Below are positions 14,794-21,798 of a DNA stretch of 21,798 nucleotides, one piece after another (position 1 is the first letter of the stretch; each line of letters opens with the position of its first letter). Source of the stretch: Cycloclasticus sp. (lineage in GTDB: Bacteria > Pseudomonadota > Gammaproteobacteria > Methylococcales > Cycloclasticaceae); NCBI GenBank assembly GCA_012960055.1, contig DUCA01000133.1, positions 1 to 21,798 on the forward strand, in the 5' to 3' direction. The position numbers and the translations under genes were made by a program. The notes below the pieces were generated by a model. The model made no database searches. It was given only the letters and a program-made list of their open reading frames with translations, and had not been told where the DNA came from.

Positions 14794-15342
14794 ATGAGTC
14801 TTAATTTAGTCCCTTCTGGTAAAGATTTACCAAATGACATCAACGTTATTATTGAAATCCCTTCACATGCTGACCCTATTAAATACGAAGTGGATAAGGA
14901 CTCTGGCGCATTATTTGTAGACCGCTTTATGGGCACAGCCATGCATTACCCATGTAACTATGGCTATGTTCCTCACACCTTATCTGACGACGGCGACCCA
15001 GTTGACGTATTAGTGATTACACCAAACCCATTAATGAACGGTTCTGTGATTCGTTGTCGCCCAATTGGCGTATTGATGATGACGGATGAAGCGGGTGAAG
15101 ACGCAAAAGTATTGGCTGTTCCAGTATCTAAACTAACACCACTATATGACGACATTAAATCTCACGAAGATATTCCAAAAGTTACTTTAGACCAGATCTC
15201 GCATTTCTTTGAACACTACAAAGACTTAGAGGCTGGAAAATGGGTAAAAATCAAAGGTTGGGAAGGCGTTGAAAGTGCTGGCAAAGAAATTTTAGAAAGC
15301 ATTACACGTTACAACGCAGAGGAAGAAAAACCTCGCTTCTAA
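14794..15342 (+). CDS. ppa: soluble inorganic pyrophosphatase (family I)
   Basis: 182 residues, near the usual 176. A cytoplasmic Mg-dependent enzyme that hydrolyses pyrophosphate and pulls biosynthetic reactions forward. The signature DGDPVD is at 66-71, with the metal-binding aspartates; YEVDKDSGALFVDRF (31-45) and YPCNYGYVPHT (52-62) hold the substrate-binding Lys, Arg and Tyr residues, and KVLAVP and EAGKWVKI.GWEG complete the site. AAGGA lies 7-11 bases before the ATG. It is transcribed away from the membrane pyrophosphatase gene, so the two enzymes compete for the same substrate and may be controlled from the shared gap. Confidence 0.97.
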   Translation: MSLNLVPSGKDLPNDINVIIEIPSHADPIKYEVDKDSGALFVDRFMGTAMHYPCNYGYVPHTLSDDGDPVDVLVITPNPLMNGSVIRCRPIGVLMMTDEAGEDAKVLAVPVSKLTPLYDDIKSHEDIPKVTLDQISHFFEHYKDLEAGKWVKIKGWEGVESAGKEILESITRYNAEEEKPRF

Positions 15343-15360
15343 GTAACAACAAAATTTAGA

Positions 15361-15822
15361 TTAATAGCCGCTGGTGTTCTTTTTGACCCAGCGGTTTTTT
15401 TCTGTCTGCTGATCTGGTCCTTGCACAGACTCTCTCTTCCAGAACGGCGCCTTGCTTTTTAAATCTTCCATAATAAAACGGCTCGCTTCAAAAGCATCTT
15501 TACGGTGAGCTGACCAGACCGCCACCAATACAATGGGATCATTCGGTAACAGCTCACCCACACGGTGAATAACCAGTGTTTCTAACAAATCCCATTTTTT
15601 ACGCGCGTCATTCACAATTTTCTCAAGGTGCTTTTCGGTCATGCCCGGGTAATGCTCCAGCACCATCGCATTCACCACATCGCCTTCATTCATATCACGC
15701 ATCGTGCCGATAAAATTCGCACAGGCACCAAATTCACCATCACGCCCCATTCCTATTTGAAAGCTCGATAATTCTTGCCAAGGATCAAAAGGCTGTTCAG
15801 TAATTTTAATCACACTAGCCAC
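15361..15822 (-). CDS. moaE: molybdopterin synthase catalytic subunit MoaE
   Basis: 153 residues from GTG 15822 (E. coli MoaE: 150). The frame stays open further upstream, but that part reads through moaD in another frame; GTG at 15811-15813 is an alternative start. MoaE takes sulphur from the MoaD C-terminal thiocarboxylate to make molybdopterin dithiolene from cyclic pyranopterin phosphate. Landmarks: GACANFIGTMRD, LEHYPGMTEKHLEKIV, VIHRVGELLP.DPIVLV, SAHRKDAFEAS.FIMEDLK and KAPFWKRE with the catalytic Lys. It overlaps the moaD end by 8 bases, so the two subunits should be made together. Its last codons also contain the terminator of ppa. Confidence 0.93.
   Translation of the reverse strand: MASVIKITEQPFDPWQELSSFQIGMGRDGEFGACANFIGTMRDMNEGDVVNAMVLEHYPGMTEKHLEKIVNDARKKWDLLETLVIHRVGELLPNDPIVLVAVWSAHRKDAFEASRFIMEDLKSKAPFWKRESVQGPDQQTEKNRWVKKNTSGY
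15368..15401 (+). terminator. likely intrinsic terminator of ppa inside the moaE 3' end
   Basis: CCGCTGG (15368-15374) pairs perfectly with CCAGCGG (15388-15394) around a 13-base loop, followed by seven T (15395-15401). It lies 25 bases after the ppa stop. On the other strand the same bases are the last sense codons of moaE. Confidence 0.75.
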
Positions 15823-16048
15823 CTGTAACCGGCGGGAAAAACGCCACTTCATCGCCCGCTTTAACCAATGAATCGGCTTGCGCATACTCTTGATTAATGG
15901 AATATAGAACCCGTTGCGTGACATTTTTACCATCACTAACACGCTGCCAAACGTCCCCCACTGTACTCAAGCCATCTTCGCTAATCAACTCTTCACTACA
16001 GCCTAACCGTTCTCTTAAACTGGCGAAATAAAGTACTTTTATGCTCAT
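15815..16048 (-). CDS. moaD: molybdopterin synthase sulphur carrier subunit MoaD
   Basis: 77 residues from ATG 16048, or 86 from ATG 16075; I prefer the shorter form because MSIKVLYFASLRE is the usual MoaD start and AGAGAAAG lies before it. This is a ubiquitin-like protein ending in VTGG; the terminal Gly is normally adenylated and converted to a thiocarboxylate that gives sulphur to MoaE. AGDEVAFFPPVTGG is the family C-terminus. It is divergent from moaC and overlaps moaE by 8 bases. The activating enzyme (MoeB) is not in the window. Confidence 0.92.
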   Translation of the reverse strand: MSIKVLYFASLRERLGCSEELISEDGLSTVGDVWQRVSDGKNVTQRVLYSINQEYAQADSLVKAGDEVAFFPPVTGG

Positions 16049-16112
16049 GGCTTTCTCTGCTTTGGTTTGTGTCATAATTGTTCATAATATCACGCAATGA
16101 CCACACTAAACT

Positions 16113-16592
16113 ATGTCTGAACTTACACACTTTAACGCCGCTGGCGATGCCCACATGGTTGATATTAGCGCGAAAGCCGATACCGACCGCACCGCCATCA
16201 CTGAAGGGTTTATTGAAATGGACGTCGCTACGCTACAGCGTGTGATTGATGGCGACAATAAAAAAGGCGACGTGCTGGGCATTGCACGTATCGCAGGCAT
16301 TATGGCCAGCAAAAAAACCGCCGAGCTGGTACCTTTGTGTCACCCCTTACCGCTTACTCACGTGGACATTAAATTAGAGCCAGACACGCAAAAAAACCGT
16401 ATTGCCTGCCTGACTACCGTCACCACATCCGGCAAAACAGGCGTGGAAATGGAAGCTCTCAATGCCACACAAGTCACGCTACTAACCATTTACGATATGT
16501 GCAAAGCCGTTGATCGCGGCATGACCATCCAAGGCGTTCGACTACTTGAAAAGAAAGGCGGTAAGTCAGGTCACTGGAAACGAGAAGGCTAA
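16113..16592 (+). CDS. moaC: cyclic pyranopterin monophosphate synthase MoaC
   Basis: 159 residues, the usual length. It works with MoaA (not in the window) to convert GTP to cyclic pyranopterin monophosphate, the first intermediate of molybdenum cofactor synthesis. Conserved blocks: FNAAGDAHMVDISAKADT.R.A (7-29), KKGDVLGIARIAGIMASKKT, LVPLCHPLPLTHVDI, the GVEMEALNA segment and TIYDMCKAVDRGM with the catalytic Asp and Lys. It is divergent from moaD with about 64 bases between starts, so a shared control region for moaC and moaDE is likely. No clear ribosome site precedes the ATG. The next gene starts 4 bases after its stop. Confidence 0.96.
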   Translation: MSELTHFNAAGDAHMVDISAKADTDRTAITEGFIEMDVATLQRVIDGDNKKGDVLGIARIAGIMASKKTAELVPLCHPLPLTHVDIKLEPDTQKNRIACLTTVTTSGKTGVEMEALNATQVTLLTIYDMCKAVDRGMTIQGVRLLEKKGGKSGHWKREG

Positions 16593-16596
16593 TAGC

Positions 16597-17040
16597 ATGT
16601 CGTTTAAGTTACACCCAAGACTTGCTGAAGACTGTTACTACCTGGGTGACTTTCCTTTATGCGCCTTGTTACTTAGTAAAGATGCTAACTACCCTTGGTA
16701 TATTCTTGTTCCAAGGCAAGCGGCTATCAGCGAAGCATTTCAATTGGGCGCCATAGAGCAACAGCAACTGCAATACGAATCATTGCAACTTAGCCAAACG
16801 CTTAATGATGCGTTCCAAGCCGACAAAATGAACCTCGCCGCGTTGGGTAATATGGTTCCTCAATTACACCTGCACCATATCGTTAGATACAAAGATGATG
16901 TCGCTTGGCCAAATCCAATTTGGGGCTTTGCCGACGCTATCTCGTACACAGCACAACAGCTACAAGCGCGCATTAGCAAAACAGTGACGTTACTAAGTGA
17001 AACAGACTTTAAACCGAATACAGGACACTGCATTGAATAA
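16597..17040 (+). CDS. HIT-family nucleotide-binding protein
   Basis: 147 residues from ATG 16597; an earlier in-frame start at 16546 would lie inside moaC and adds non-conserved residues. The N-terminus F.LHPRLAEDCYYLGDFPLC with PWYILVPR near 33-40 and the histidine-triad region NMVPQLHLHHIVRY (85-98) place it in the HIT superfamily. The triad reads Q89-L-H91-L-H93-H94: the first His of the classical HxHxH motif is Gln, as in a known HIT subgroup. Probably a small nucleotidyl hydrolase or transferase; the substrate is unknown. It lies tightly between moaC and purU, which looks like operon packing rather than a shared pathway. Confidence 0.85.
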   Translation: MSFKLHPRLAEDCYYLGDFPLCALLLSKDANYPWYILVPRQAAISEAFQLGAIEQQQLQYESLQLSQTLNDAFQADKMNLAALGNMVPQLHLHHIVRYKDDVAWPNPIWGFADAISYTAQQLQARISKTVTLLSETDFKPNTGHCIE

Positions 17041-17896
17041 TCAAGCGACCGCCATTTTACTGGCAGAATGCCCAGACCAACCGGGCATTATTGCCAAAGT
17101 GACTGCATTCTTAAGCAAGAACAACGGCAATATTGTCGACCTTGAACAGCACGTTGATTCTGCCGACAAACATTTCTTTATGCGCGTTGAATGGCAGTTA
17201 GAAAACTTCAGCATCCAACTCGATGCCATCAAAGACGCTTTCCAAGAACAAGTTGGCTCAGTGCTTGATATGAACTGGCGTATCGCTTTTTCAGGCATCA
17301 AACCCCGCATGGCTGTTTTCGTTTCTCAGCACGGGCATTGTTTATTCGACTTGCTGTCTCGTTACCAGTCCGGTGAATGGCATGTTGAAATCCCCCTGAT
17401 TATCAGCAACCACACCACGTATAAAACGCTAGCAGAAAACACCGGCATTCCCTTTTATCACTTACCTATTAATGCTGAGAATAAGCAGCAACAGGAAGCA
17501 TCACAGCTTGAATTGCTTAAAAAACACCACGTAGACACCGTTGTACTTGCTCGTTATATGCAAATTTTAAGTGCCGATTTTATCGAACATTTTCCCAACA
17601 AAATCATCAACATCCACCACTCTTTCTTACCGGCATTCCCGGGTGCCAAGCCGTATCATTCAGCGCATGAAAGGGGTGTGAAAATTATTGGTGCAACCAG
17701 TCACTACGTCACCAGTGATTTAGACGCAGGGCCAATCATCGAACAAGATATCGTGCACATTCGCCATAACGACAGCGTTGAAGACTTAAAGCGCAAAGGG
17801 CAGGACAACGAAAAGATTGTGCTATCAAGAGCCATCAGACACCATCTACAGTACGAAGTGCTGGTATATAAAAACCGCTGCATTGTTTTTGATTAA
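17033..17896 (+). CDS. purU: formyltetrahydrofolate deformylase
   Basis: 287 residues from TTG 17033, which has AGGA 7 bases before it and overlaps the HIT-gene stop; GTG at 16997 is an alternative giving 299 residues. It hydrolyses 10-formyl-THF to formate and THF, supplying formate for purine synthesis and balancing the one-carbon pool. An N-terminal ACT domain (LLAECPDQPGIIAKVTAFL, about 1-80) precedes the formyltransferase-like catalytic domain. The catalytic trio is present: N193 and H195 in INIHHSFLPAF, and D231 in LDAGPI. E. coli PurU is controlled by methionine and glycine through the ACT region, of interest because metH lies nearby. Confidence 0.93.
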   Translation: MNNQATAILLAECPDQPGIIAKVTAFLSKNNGNIVDLEQHVDSADKHFFMRVEWQLENFSIQLDAIKDAFQEQVGSVLDMNWRIAFSGIKPRMAVFVSQHGHCLFDLLSRYQSGEWHVEIPLIISNHTTYKTLAENTGIPFYHLPINAENKQQQEASQLELLKKHHVDTVVLARYMQILSADFIEHFPNKIINIHHSFLPAFPGAKPYHSAHERGVKIIGATSHYVTSDLDAGPIIEQDIVHIRHNDSVEDLKRKGQDNEKIVLSRAIRHHLQYEVLVYKNRCIVFD

Positions 17897-17910
17897 ACCA
17901 AACTAAAGGC

Positions 17911-18045
17911 ATGACCACACAAACTGGCCAATGCTTATGCTGCTCGATGACATATGAAATCACCGCTGAACCCATCAAATCAATCACCCGCCATTGCAAA
18001 CATTGCCAAAAAGCGCCTAATTTCGATCAAATGCCTATCGTGTAG
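17911..18045 (+). pseudogene. N-terminal remnant of a GFA/CENP-V-like zinc protein
   Basis: 44 codons from ATG to TAG, found by direct translation. TGQCLCCSMTYEITAEP followed by RHCKHCQK resembles the start of GFA-family (glutathione-dependent formaldehyde-activating-like) proteins, which have G.C.CG..Y and later CHC..C. Full proteins have about 120-150 residues. Here the Gly after CxC is Cys, the first Cys of CHC is Arg, and the reading frame ends at once after KAPNFDQMPIV. No continuation of the family is evident downstream. It is most likely a decayed copy, though a very small zinc protein cannot be excluded. Confidence 0.5.
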
Positions 18046-18067
18046 ACATAGGAATAACAATAAAACG

Positions 18068-18241
18068 TTATTTCGACTCCATCGGAAAAGTGCCAATCGG
18101 CTGCTTTGCACCGTCTGATAAGGCCACTGTGTCGTCAAAAATCAACCAGTAAAAAACGCCAACGCCTAATAGCACAGCCATTATGCTGAGCACCAGCATG
18201 ATAGAGGCAAACTTACTGATACCTTTTTGTTTAGCGTCCAT
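18068..18241 (-). CDS. small single-pass membrane protein, unknown function
   Basis: 57 residues, found by direct translation. The ATG (18239-18241) overlaps the TAA of the glutaredoxin-like gene by one base (TAATG), the same coupling seen at cydP-cydA and thyA-folA, which is the main support that it is real. A basic start (MDAKQKGISKF) precedes one hydrophobic helix (about 12-35) ending YWLIFDD, then a short polar tail with SDGAKQPIGTFPMESK. The positive N-terminus suggests an N-in topology with the tail in the periplasm, or an uncleaved anchor. I recognise no family. It is the last gene of the metH-glutaredoxin unit. Confidence 0.7.
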   Translation of the reverse strand: MDAKQKGISKFASIMLVLSIMAVLLGVGVFYWLIFDDTVALSDGAKQPIGTFPMESK

Positions 18242-18492
18242 TAATTAGACCCTACATAGACCAACAAACTGGCGTATTCAAACGGCCAGCCTAAATCATC
18301 TTTGCCGATACTTTTTTTAACCACCGGTATGCGTGTTCCATATTGCTCTATCAGCGCATCAAAACCTGCAATATCAATAATTTCTATTTGATATCGCTCG
18401 GGGTTCTGCGCCAATAACTGCTGCAATAGGCGTTTGGCTTCTTCACACAGATGACAACCCTCTGTGGTGTAAAATGTTAACTCAATTGTCAT
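18241..18492 (-). CDS. glutaredoxin-like (DUF836) thiol protein
   Basis: 83 residues. It starts ELTFYTTEGCHLCEEAKRLL with a CxxC pair (C13, C16), continues YQIEIIDIAGFDALIEQYGTRIPVV, the cis-Pro motif (RIPVV) of the thioredoxin fold, and ends shortly after. This matches the short glutaredoxin-like DUF836 family. The partner and substrate are unknown. It overlaps the metH end by 11 bases, so it is translated from the metH transcript; a link to keeping a thiol- or cobalamin-dependent enzyme reduced is tempting but only inferred. Confidence 0.85.
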   Translation of the reverse strand: MTIELTFYTTEGCHLCEEAKRLLQQLLAQNPERYQIEIIDIAGFDALIEQYGTRIPVVKKSIGKDDLGWPFEYASLLVYVGSN

Positions 18493-21400
18493 CAGGGTCG
18501 TAAGCGAGGCTTGGCGCTAGCCAACGTTCAACGTAATCCAGCGACTCTCCTTTGCGCTGCCCGTAGTCTTCCACTTGATCTTTCTTCAGTTTTCCGACGT
18601 TGAAATACTGCGCGTCTGGGTGTGCAAAATACCAACCGCTGACGGCCGCTGTTGGATACATGGCAAAACTTTCGGTGAGTTCAATACCCACTTCTTCGGT
18701 GGCATTCAGTAACGAGAACAGGGTCGCTTTTTCGGTGTGGTCTGGGCACGCGGGATAACCCGGCGCAGGGCGTATGCCTTTATAGGCTTCTTTAATTAAA
18801 TCATTGTTTTCTAACGACTCATCTTTAGCGTAGCCCCAATGCTCTTTTCTCACTTGCTGATGCAAACACTCAGCAAACGCTTCAGCCAAACGGTCAGCTA
18901 AGGCTTTAATCATGATGGATTGGTAATCGTCATGCTCGGCTTCAAAGCGCTTCACATGCTCTTCTATGCCAATACCGGCTGTGACGGCAAAGGCACCAAT
19001 ATAGTCATTAACACCTGAGTTTTCTGGCGCGACGGTATCGGATAGGCAATAGTTCTTACGCCCCGGTGGTTTAATGTTTTGCTGGCGTAAATGGTGCAAT
19101 ACAGCGCGTTCTACCTCACACGATTCATCCTCGTAAACCACCACATCATCCACGCGGCTATTGGCTGGGTAGAAGCCAAACACAGCGCTGGCAGTTAACC
19201 ATTTTTCATCGATAATTTGTTTTAACATCGCTTGTGCATCTTTAAATAAATCGCGCGCGTGTTCACCAACAATTTCATCGTCAAGAATTTTTGGGTAACT
19301 GCCAATCAACTCCCAAGTTTGGAAGAATGGCGACCAATCAATAAATTCTGCAATCTCTTCAAGCGGAAAGTCGTTTAATACTTTTGTGCCTAAAAAGCTG
19401 GGTTTTATTGGCGTTTCTGCGCTCCAATCTATCTCGGTTGCATTCGCGCGGGCATCTTCAATATTTAACTGACGTTTAGTGGATTGGCGCCCTTTATGGC
19501 GCTCACGCACTTCCGCGTATTCTTCACGGATTTTTTGTTGGTAATCATTGTCCTCACGGGTGTCTAAGAGGTTCCTTAGCACACCCACAGAACGCGACGC
19601 ATCGGTCACATAGACACTGGCCCCGTGATAGTTCGGCTCGATTTTTACTGCCGTGTGTGCGCGCGAGGTCGTTGCCCCACCAATCATCAACGGTACATGA
19701 AAGCCCTGGCGCTCCATTTCTTTCGCCATGTGCACCATTTCATCAAGCGACGGCGTAATTAAGCCACTTAAACCAATCGCGTCGACATTGTGTTCGCGCG
19801 CTTGTTTTAGAATCGTCTCGGCGGGCACCATCACGCCTAAATCCACCACTTCAAACCCATTACATTGCAATACCACGGCGACGATATTTTTACCGATATC
19901 ATGCACATCACCTTTCACCGTTGCCATGAGGATTTTGCCGTTACTTGAAATGACGTCGCCTTTTTCTTCTTCCATATACGGCATTAAATGGGCCACGGCT
20001 TTTTTCATCACCCGTGCGGATTTAACCACTTGCGGTAAAAACATTTTACCGGCGCCAAACAAATCACCCACCACGTTCATGCCGTCCATTAATGGCCCTT
20101 CAATCACGTGCAGTGGGCGTTCAACTTCTTGCCGAACCAGTTCGGTATCTTCTTCAATAAATTCGGTAATACCTTTAACCAGCGCGTGTTCCAAGCGTTT
20201 TTTAACCGGCCAAGAGCGCCATTCTGCCGCTTCTTTAACCGCTTCTTCAGAATCAATGTCTAAATACTTCGCCGCGACGCCTAGCAAATTCTCTGTCGCG
20301 CTCTCACCACTTGCAGGCGTCCGATTTAAGATAACGTCTTCTACCGCTTCGCGTAATTGTTCTGGGATATCGTCGTACACGGCAAGTTGCCCCGCGTTGA
20401 CGATGCCCATATCCATGCCCGCTTTAATCGCGTGATATAAAAACACCGCGTGAATCGCCTCGCGCACCACATTATTGCCGCGGAACGAGAACGATACGTT
20501 CGATACGCCACCCGACACCATCGCATGCGGCAAGGTTCGCTTAATCACGCGCGTTGCCTCAATAAAATCTACCGCGTAGTTATTGTGCTCGTCGATGCCG
20601 GTTGCCACGGCGAATATATTCGGGTCAAAGATAATATCTTCTGGCGGGAAACCTGCCTTTTCAGTCAATACTTTATAAGCACGCGTACAAATATCTACTT
20701 TGCGTTCAAAGGTATCGGCCTGCCCGGTTTCATCAAACGCCATCACAATCACCGCTGCGCCATAACGCATGATGGTTTTCGCTTGCTGGATAAAGTTCTC
20801 TTCACCCTCTTTCAAGCTGATGGAATTAACAATCGCTTTGCCTTGCACACACTTTAATCCGGCTTCTAAAATGTCCCATTTGGATGAGTCAATCATCACT
20901 GGTACGACGGAAATATCGGGCTCGGCGGCAATCAAGCTTAGGAAGCGCACCATCGCCGCTTTCGAATCCAACATGCCCTCGTCCATGTTGACATCAATCA
21001 CCTGCGCACCGCTTTCTACTTGCTGACGTGCCACGTCTAAGGCCGTTTCGTAGTCTTGTTCTTTAATCAACCGTTTGAACCGTGCAGAGCCGGTGACGTT
21101 AGTCCGCTCACCCACGTTAATGAATAACGACTCTTGGGTGATATTCATCGGTTCTAACCCCGACAATTTACAGGCTGTTTCTAACTCTGGAATTTGCCTT
21201 GGTGCACAACCGCTGACCGCGTCTTTCATCGCGGTAATAAATTCAGGCGACGTGCCACAGCAACCGCCAACAATATTTAAGAAGCCACTTTGCGCCCATT
21301 CTTTAATGTGCACCGCCATGTCTTCTGGTGTTTCGTCGTAACCACCAAATTCGTTTGGCAAACCGGCATTCGGGTGAGCCGATATAAAGGTATCCGTCAC

Positions 21401-21798
21401 GCGTGATAGTTCAGCAATGTACTGGCGCAATTCTTCAGCGCCTAAGGCGCAGTTAAAACCGATGCTAACCGGCTTAATATGACGCACTGAATTCCAAAAT
21501 GCTTCGGTGACTTGGCCCGATAAGGTTCGACCTGAGGCATCGGTAATGGTGCCAGAAATCATTACCGGATAGCGCACGCCGTGGGTTTCAAAATATTGCT
21601 CAATAGCAAACAACGCCGCCTTTGCGTTCAAGGTATCGAAGATGGTTTCCACCAACAAAATATCCGCACCGCCTTTTAATAGCGCGTCGATTGATTCGGT
21701 ATATGCCTCGGCCAATTCATCAAAACTGACATTTCTAAACGCAGGATCATTCACGTCAGGTGAAATACTTGCCGTGCGGTTTGTTGGGCCCAATACGC
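18482..21798 (-). CDS. metH: cobalamin-dependent methionine synthase, 5' end missing
   Basis: About 1105 codons up to the right edge with no true start; the N-terminal part of the homocysteine domain is outside the window. Positions below count from the TTG at 21793. Homocysteine domain: zinc ligands C114 in FNCALG and C178-C179 in GGCCGT. Methyl-THF domain: FINVGERTNVTGS (224-236), DVNMDEGMLD, IDSSKW. Cobalamin domain: VKGDVHDIGKN with H631 as cobalt ligand, then GLSGLITPSLDEM and MIGGATTSR. Reactivation domain: RPAPGYPACPDHTEK (1008-1022) binding SAM. All four modules look intact. The enzyme transfers the methyl group of methyl-THF to homocysteine. Any cobalamin riboswitch would lie outside the window. 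Confidence 0.97.
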   Translation of the reverse strand, partial: VLGPTNRTASISPDVNDPAFRNVSFDELAEAYTESIDALLKGGADILLVETIFDTLNAKAALFAIEQYFETHGVRYPVMISGTITDASGRTLSGQVTEAFWNSVRHIKPVSIGFNCALGAEELRQYIAELSRVTDTFISAHPNAGLPNEFGGYDETPEDMAVHIKEWAQSGFLNIVGGCCGTSPEFITAMKDAVSGCAPRQIPELETACKLSGLEPMNITQESLFINVGERTNVTGSARFKRLIKEQDYETALDVARQQVESGAQVIDVNMDEGMLDSKAAMVRFLSLIAAEPDISVVPVMIDSSKWDILEAGLKCVQGKAIVNSISLKEGEENFIQQAKTIMRYGAAVIVMAFDETGQADTFERKVDICTRAYKVLTEKAGFPPEDIIFDPNIFAVATGIDEHNNYAVDFIEATRVIKRTLPHAMVSGGVSNVSFSFRGNNVVREAIHAVFLYHAIKAGMDMGIVNAGQLAVYDDIPEQLREAVEDVILNRTPASGESATENLLGVAAKYLDIDSEEAVKEAAEWRSWPVKKRLEHALVKGITEFIEEDTELVRQEVERPLHVIEGPLMDGMNVVGDLFGAGKMFLPQVVKSARVMKKAVAHLMPYMEEEKGDVISSNGKILMATVKGDVHDIGKNIVAVVLQCNGFEVVDLGVMVPAETILKQAREHNVDAIGLSGLITPSLDEMVHMAKEMERQGFHVPLMIGGATTSRAHTAVKIEPNYHGASVYVTDASRSVGVLRNLLDTREDNDYQQKIREEYAEVRERHKGRQSTKRQLNIEDARANATEIDWSAETPIKPSFLGTKVLNDFPLEEIAEFIDWSPFFQTWELIGSYPKILDDEIVGEHARDLFKDAQAMLKQIIDEKWLTASAVFGFYPANSRVDDVVVYEDESCEVERAVLHHLRQQNIKPPGRKNYCLSDTVAPENSGVNDYIGAFAVTAGIGIEEHVKRFEAEHDDYQSIMIKALADRLAEAFAECLHQQVRKEHWGYAKDESLENNDLIKEAYKGIRPAPGYPACPDHTEKATLFSLLNATEEVGIELTESFAMYPTAAVSGWYFAHPDAQYFNVGKLKKDQVEDYGQRKGESLDYVERWLAPSLAYDPDDN

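Noticed and set aside
16997..17032. GTG 16997 as the purU start
   Set aside because: It adds 12 non-conserved residues and has no ribosome site; TTG 17033 has AGGA at good spacing and fits the family N-terminus.
19728..20435. 235-codon open frame on the plus strand opposite metH
   Set aside because: Antisense to a confidently identified metH; composition (Ser/Thr/Ile-rich) is what a mirrored frame gives, and no domain is seen.
1..21798. CRISPR arrays, tRNA/rRNA genes, insertion sequences, attachment sites
   Set aside because: I looked on both strands for regularly spaced repeats, cloverleaf-like sequences and transposase-like frames and saw none; weak cases would need a profile search.

Overview
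The window reads as chromosomal DNA from a gammaproteobacterium of moderate GC content, probably aquatic or marine. Evidence: a CydABX oxidase close to the E. coli type, an apaG-apaH cluster with folA converging on it as in enterobacteria, a stand-alone Mpl ligase, and a K+-dependent, Na+-type membrane pyrophosphatase. I cannot name the genus; a Thiotrichales-like (Methylophaga/Cycloclasticus-type) background is only a guess. Nearly all of the sequence is coding, with short intergenic gaps. I see no rRNA, tRNA, CRISPR array, insertion sequence or prophage.

Layout. 1-899: 3' end of an MNIO (DUF692) gene overlapping a DUF2063 partner gene, the bufferin/Hvf-type peptide-modification pair. 977-4040: a promoter and the cydP-cydA-cydB-cydX operon for a cytochrome bd quinol oxidase. 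4238-6570: hemL overlapping a group II truncated haemoglobin gene, then a DedA membrane protein. 6556-7012: a decayed EAL-domain gene. 7149-9134 (minus): mpl and a LON-domain protein. 9161-10384 (plus): apaG-apaH. 10444-12503 (minus): lgt-thyA-folA. 12614-14620 (minus): membrane pyrophosphatase, divergent from the soluble pyrophosphatase gene ppa (14794-15342). 15361-16048 (minus): moaD-moaE, divergent from moaC, a HIT-family gene and purU (16113-17896). 17911-18045: a GFA-family remnant. 18068-21798 (minus): 5'-truncated metH, a glutaredoxin-like gene and a 57-residue membrane protein.

Functional themes. The left third concerns haem and oxygen: bd oxidase, a haem-precursor enzyme and a haem-binding globin, next to a pair probably linked to copper handling. 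The centre and right carry one-carbon and nucleotide metabolism (folA, thyA, purU, metH, apaH), molybdopterin synthesis (moaC/D/E), murein recycling (mpl), lipoprotein maturation (lgt) and two kinds of pyrophosphatase.

No clearly new multi-gene system stands out. The best leads are the MNIO pair beside the copper-free bd oxidase, the small membrane gene after the glutaredoxin-like gene, the paired pyrophosphatases, a possible leaderless apaG transcript, a perfect 19-bp hairpin containing the apaH stop codon, and two terminators that lie inside the coding ends of the opposing genes.
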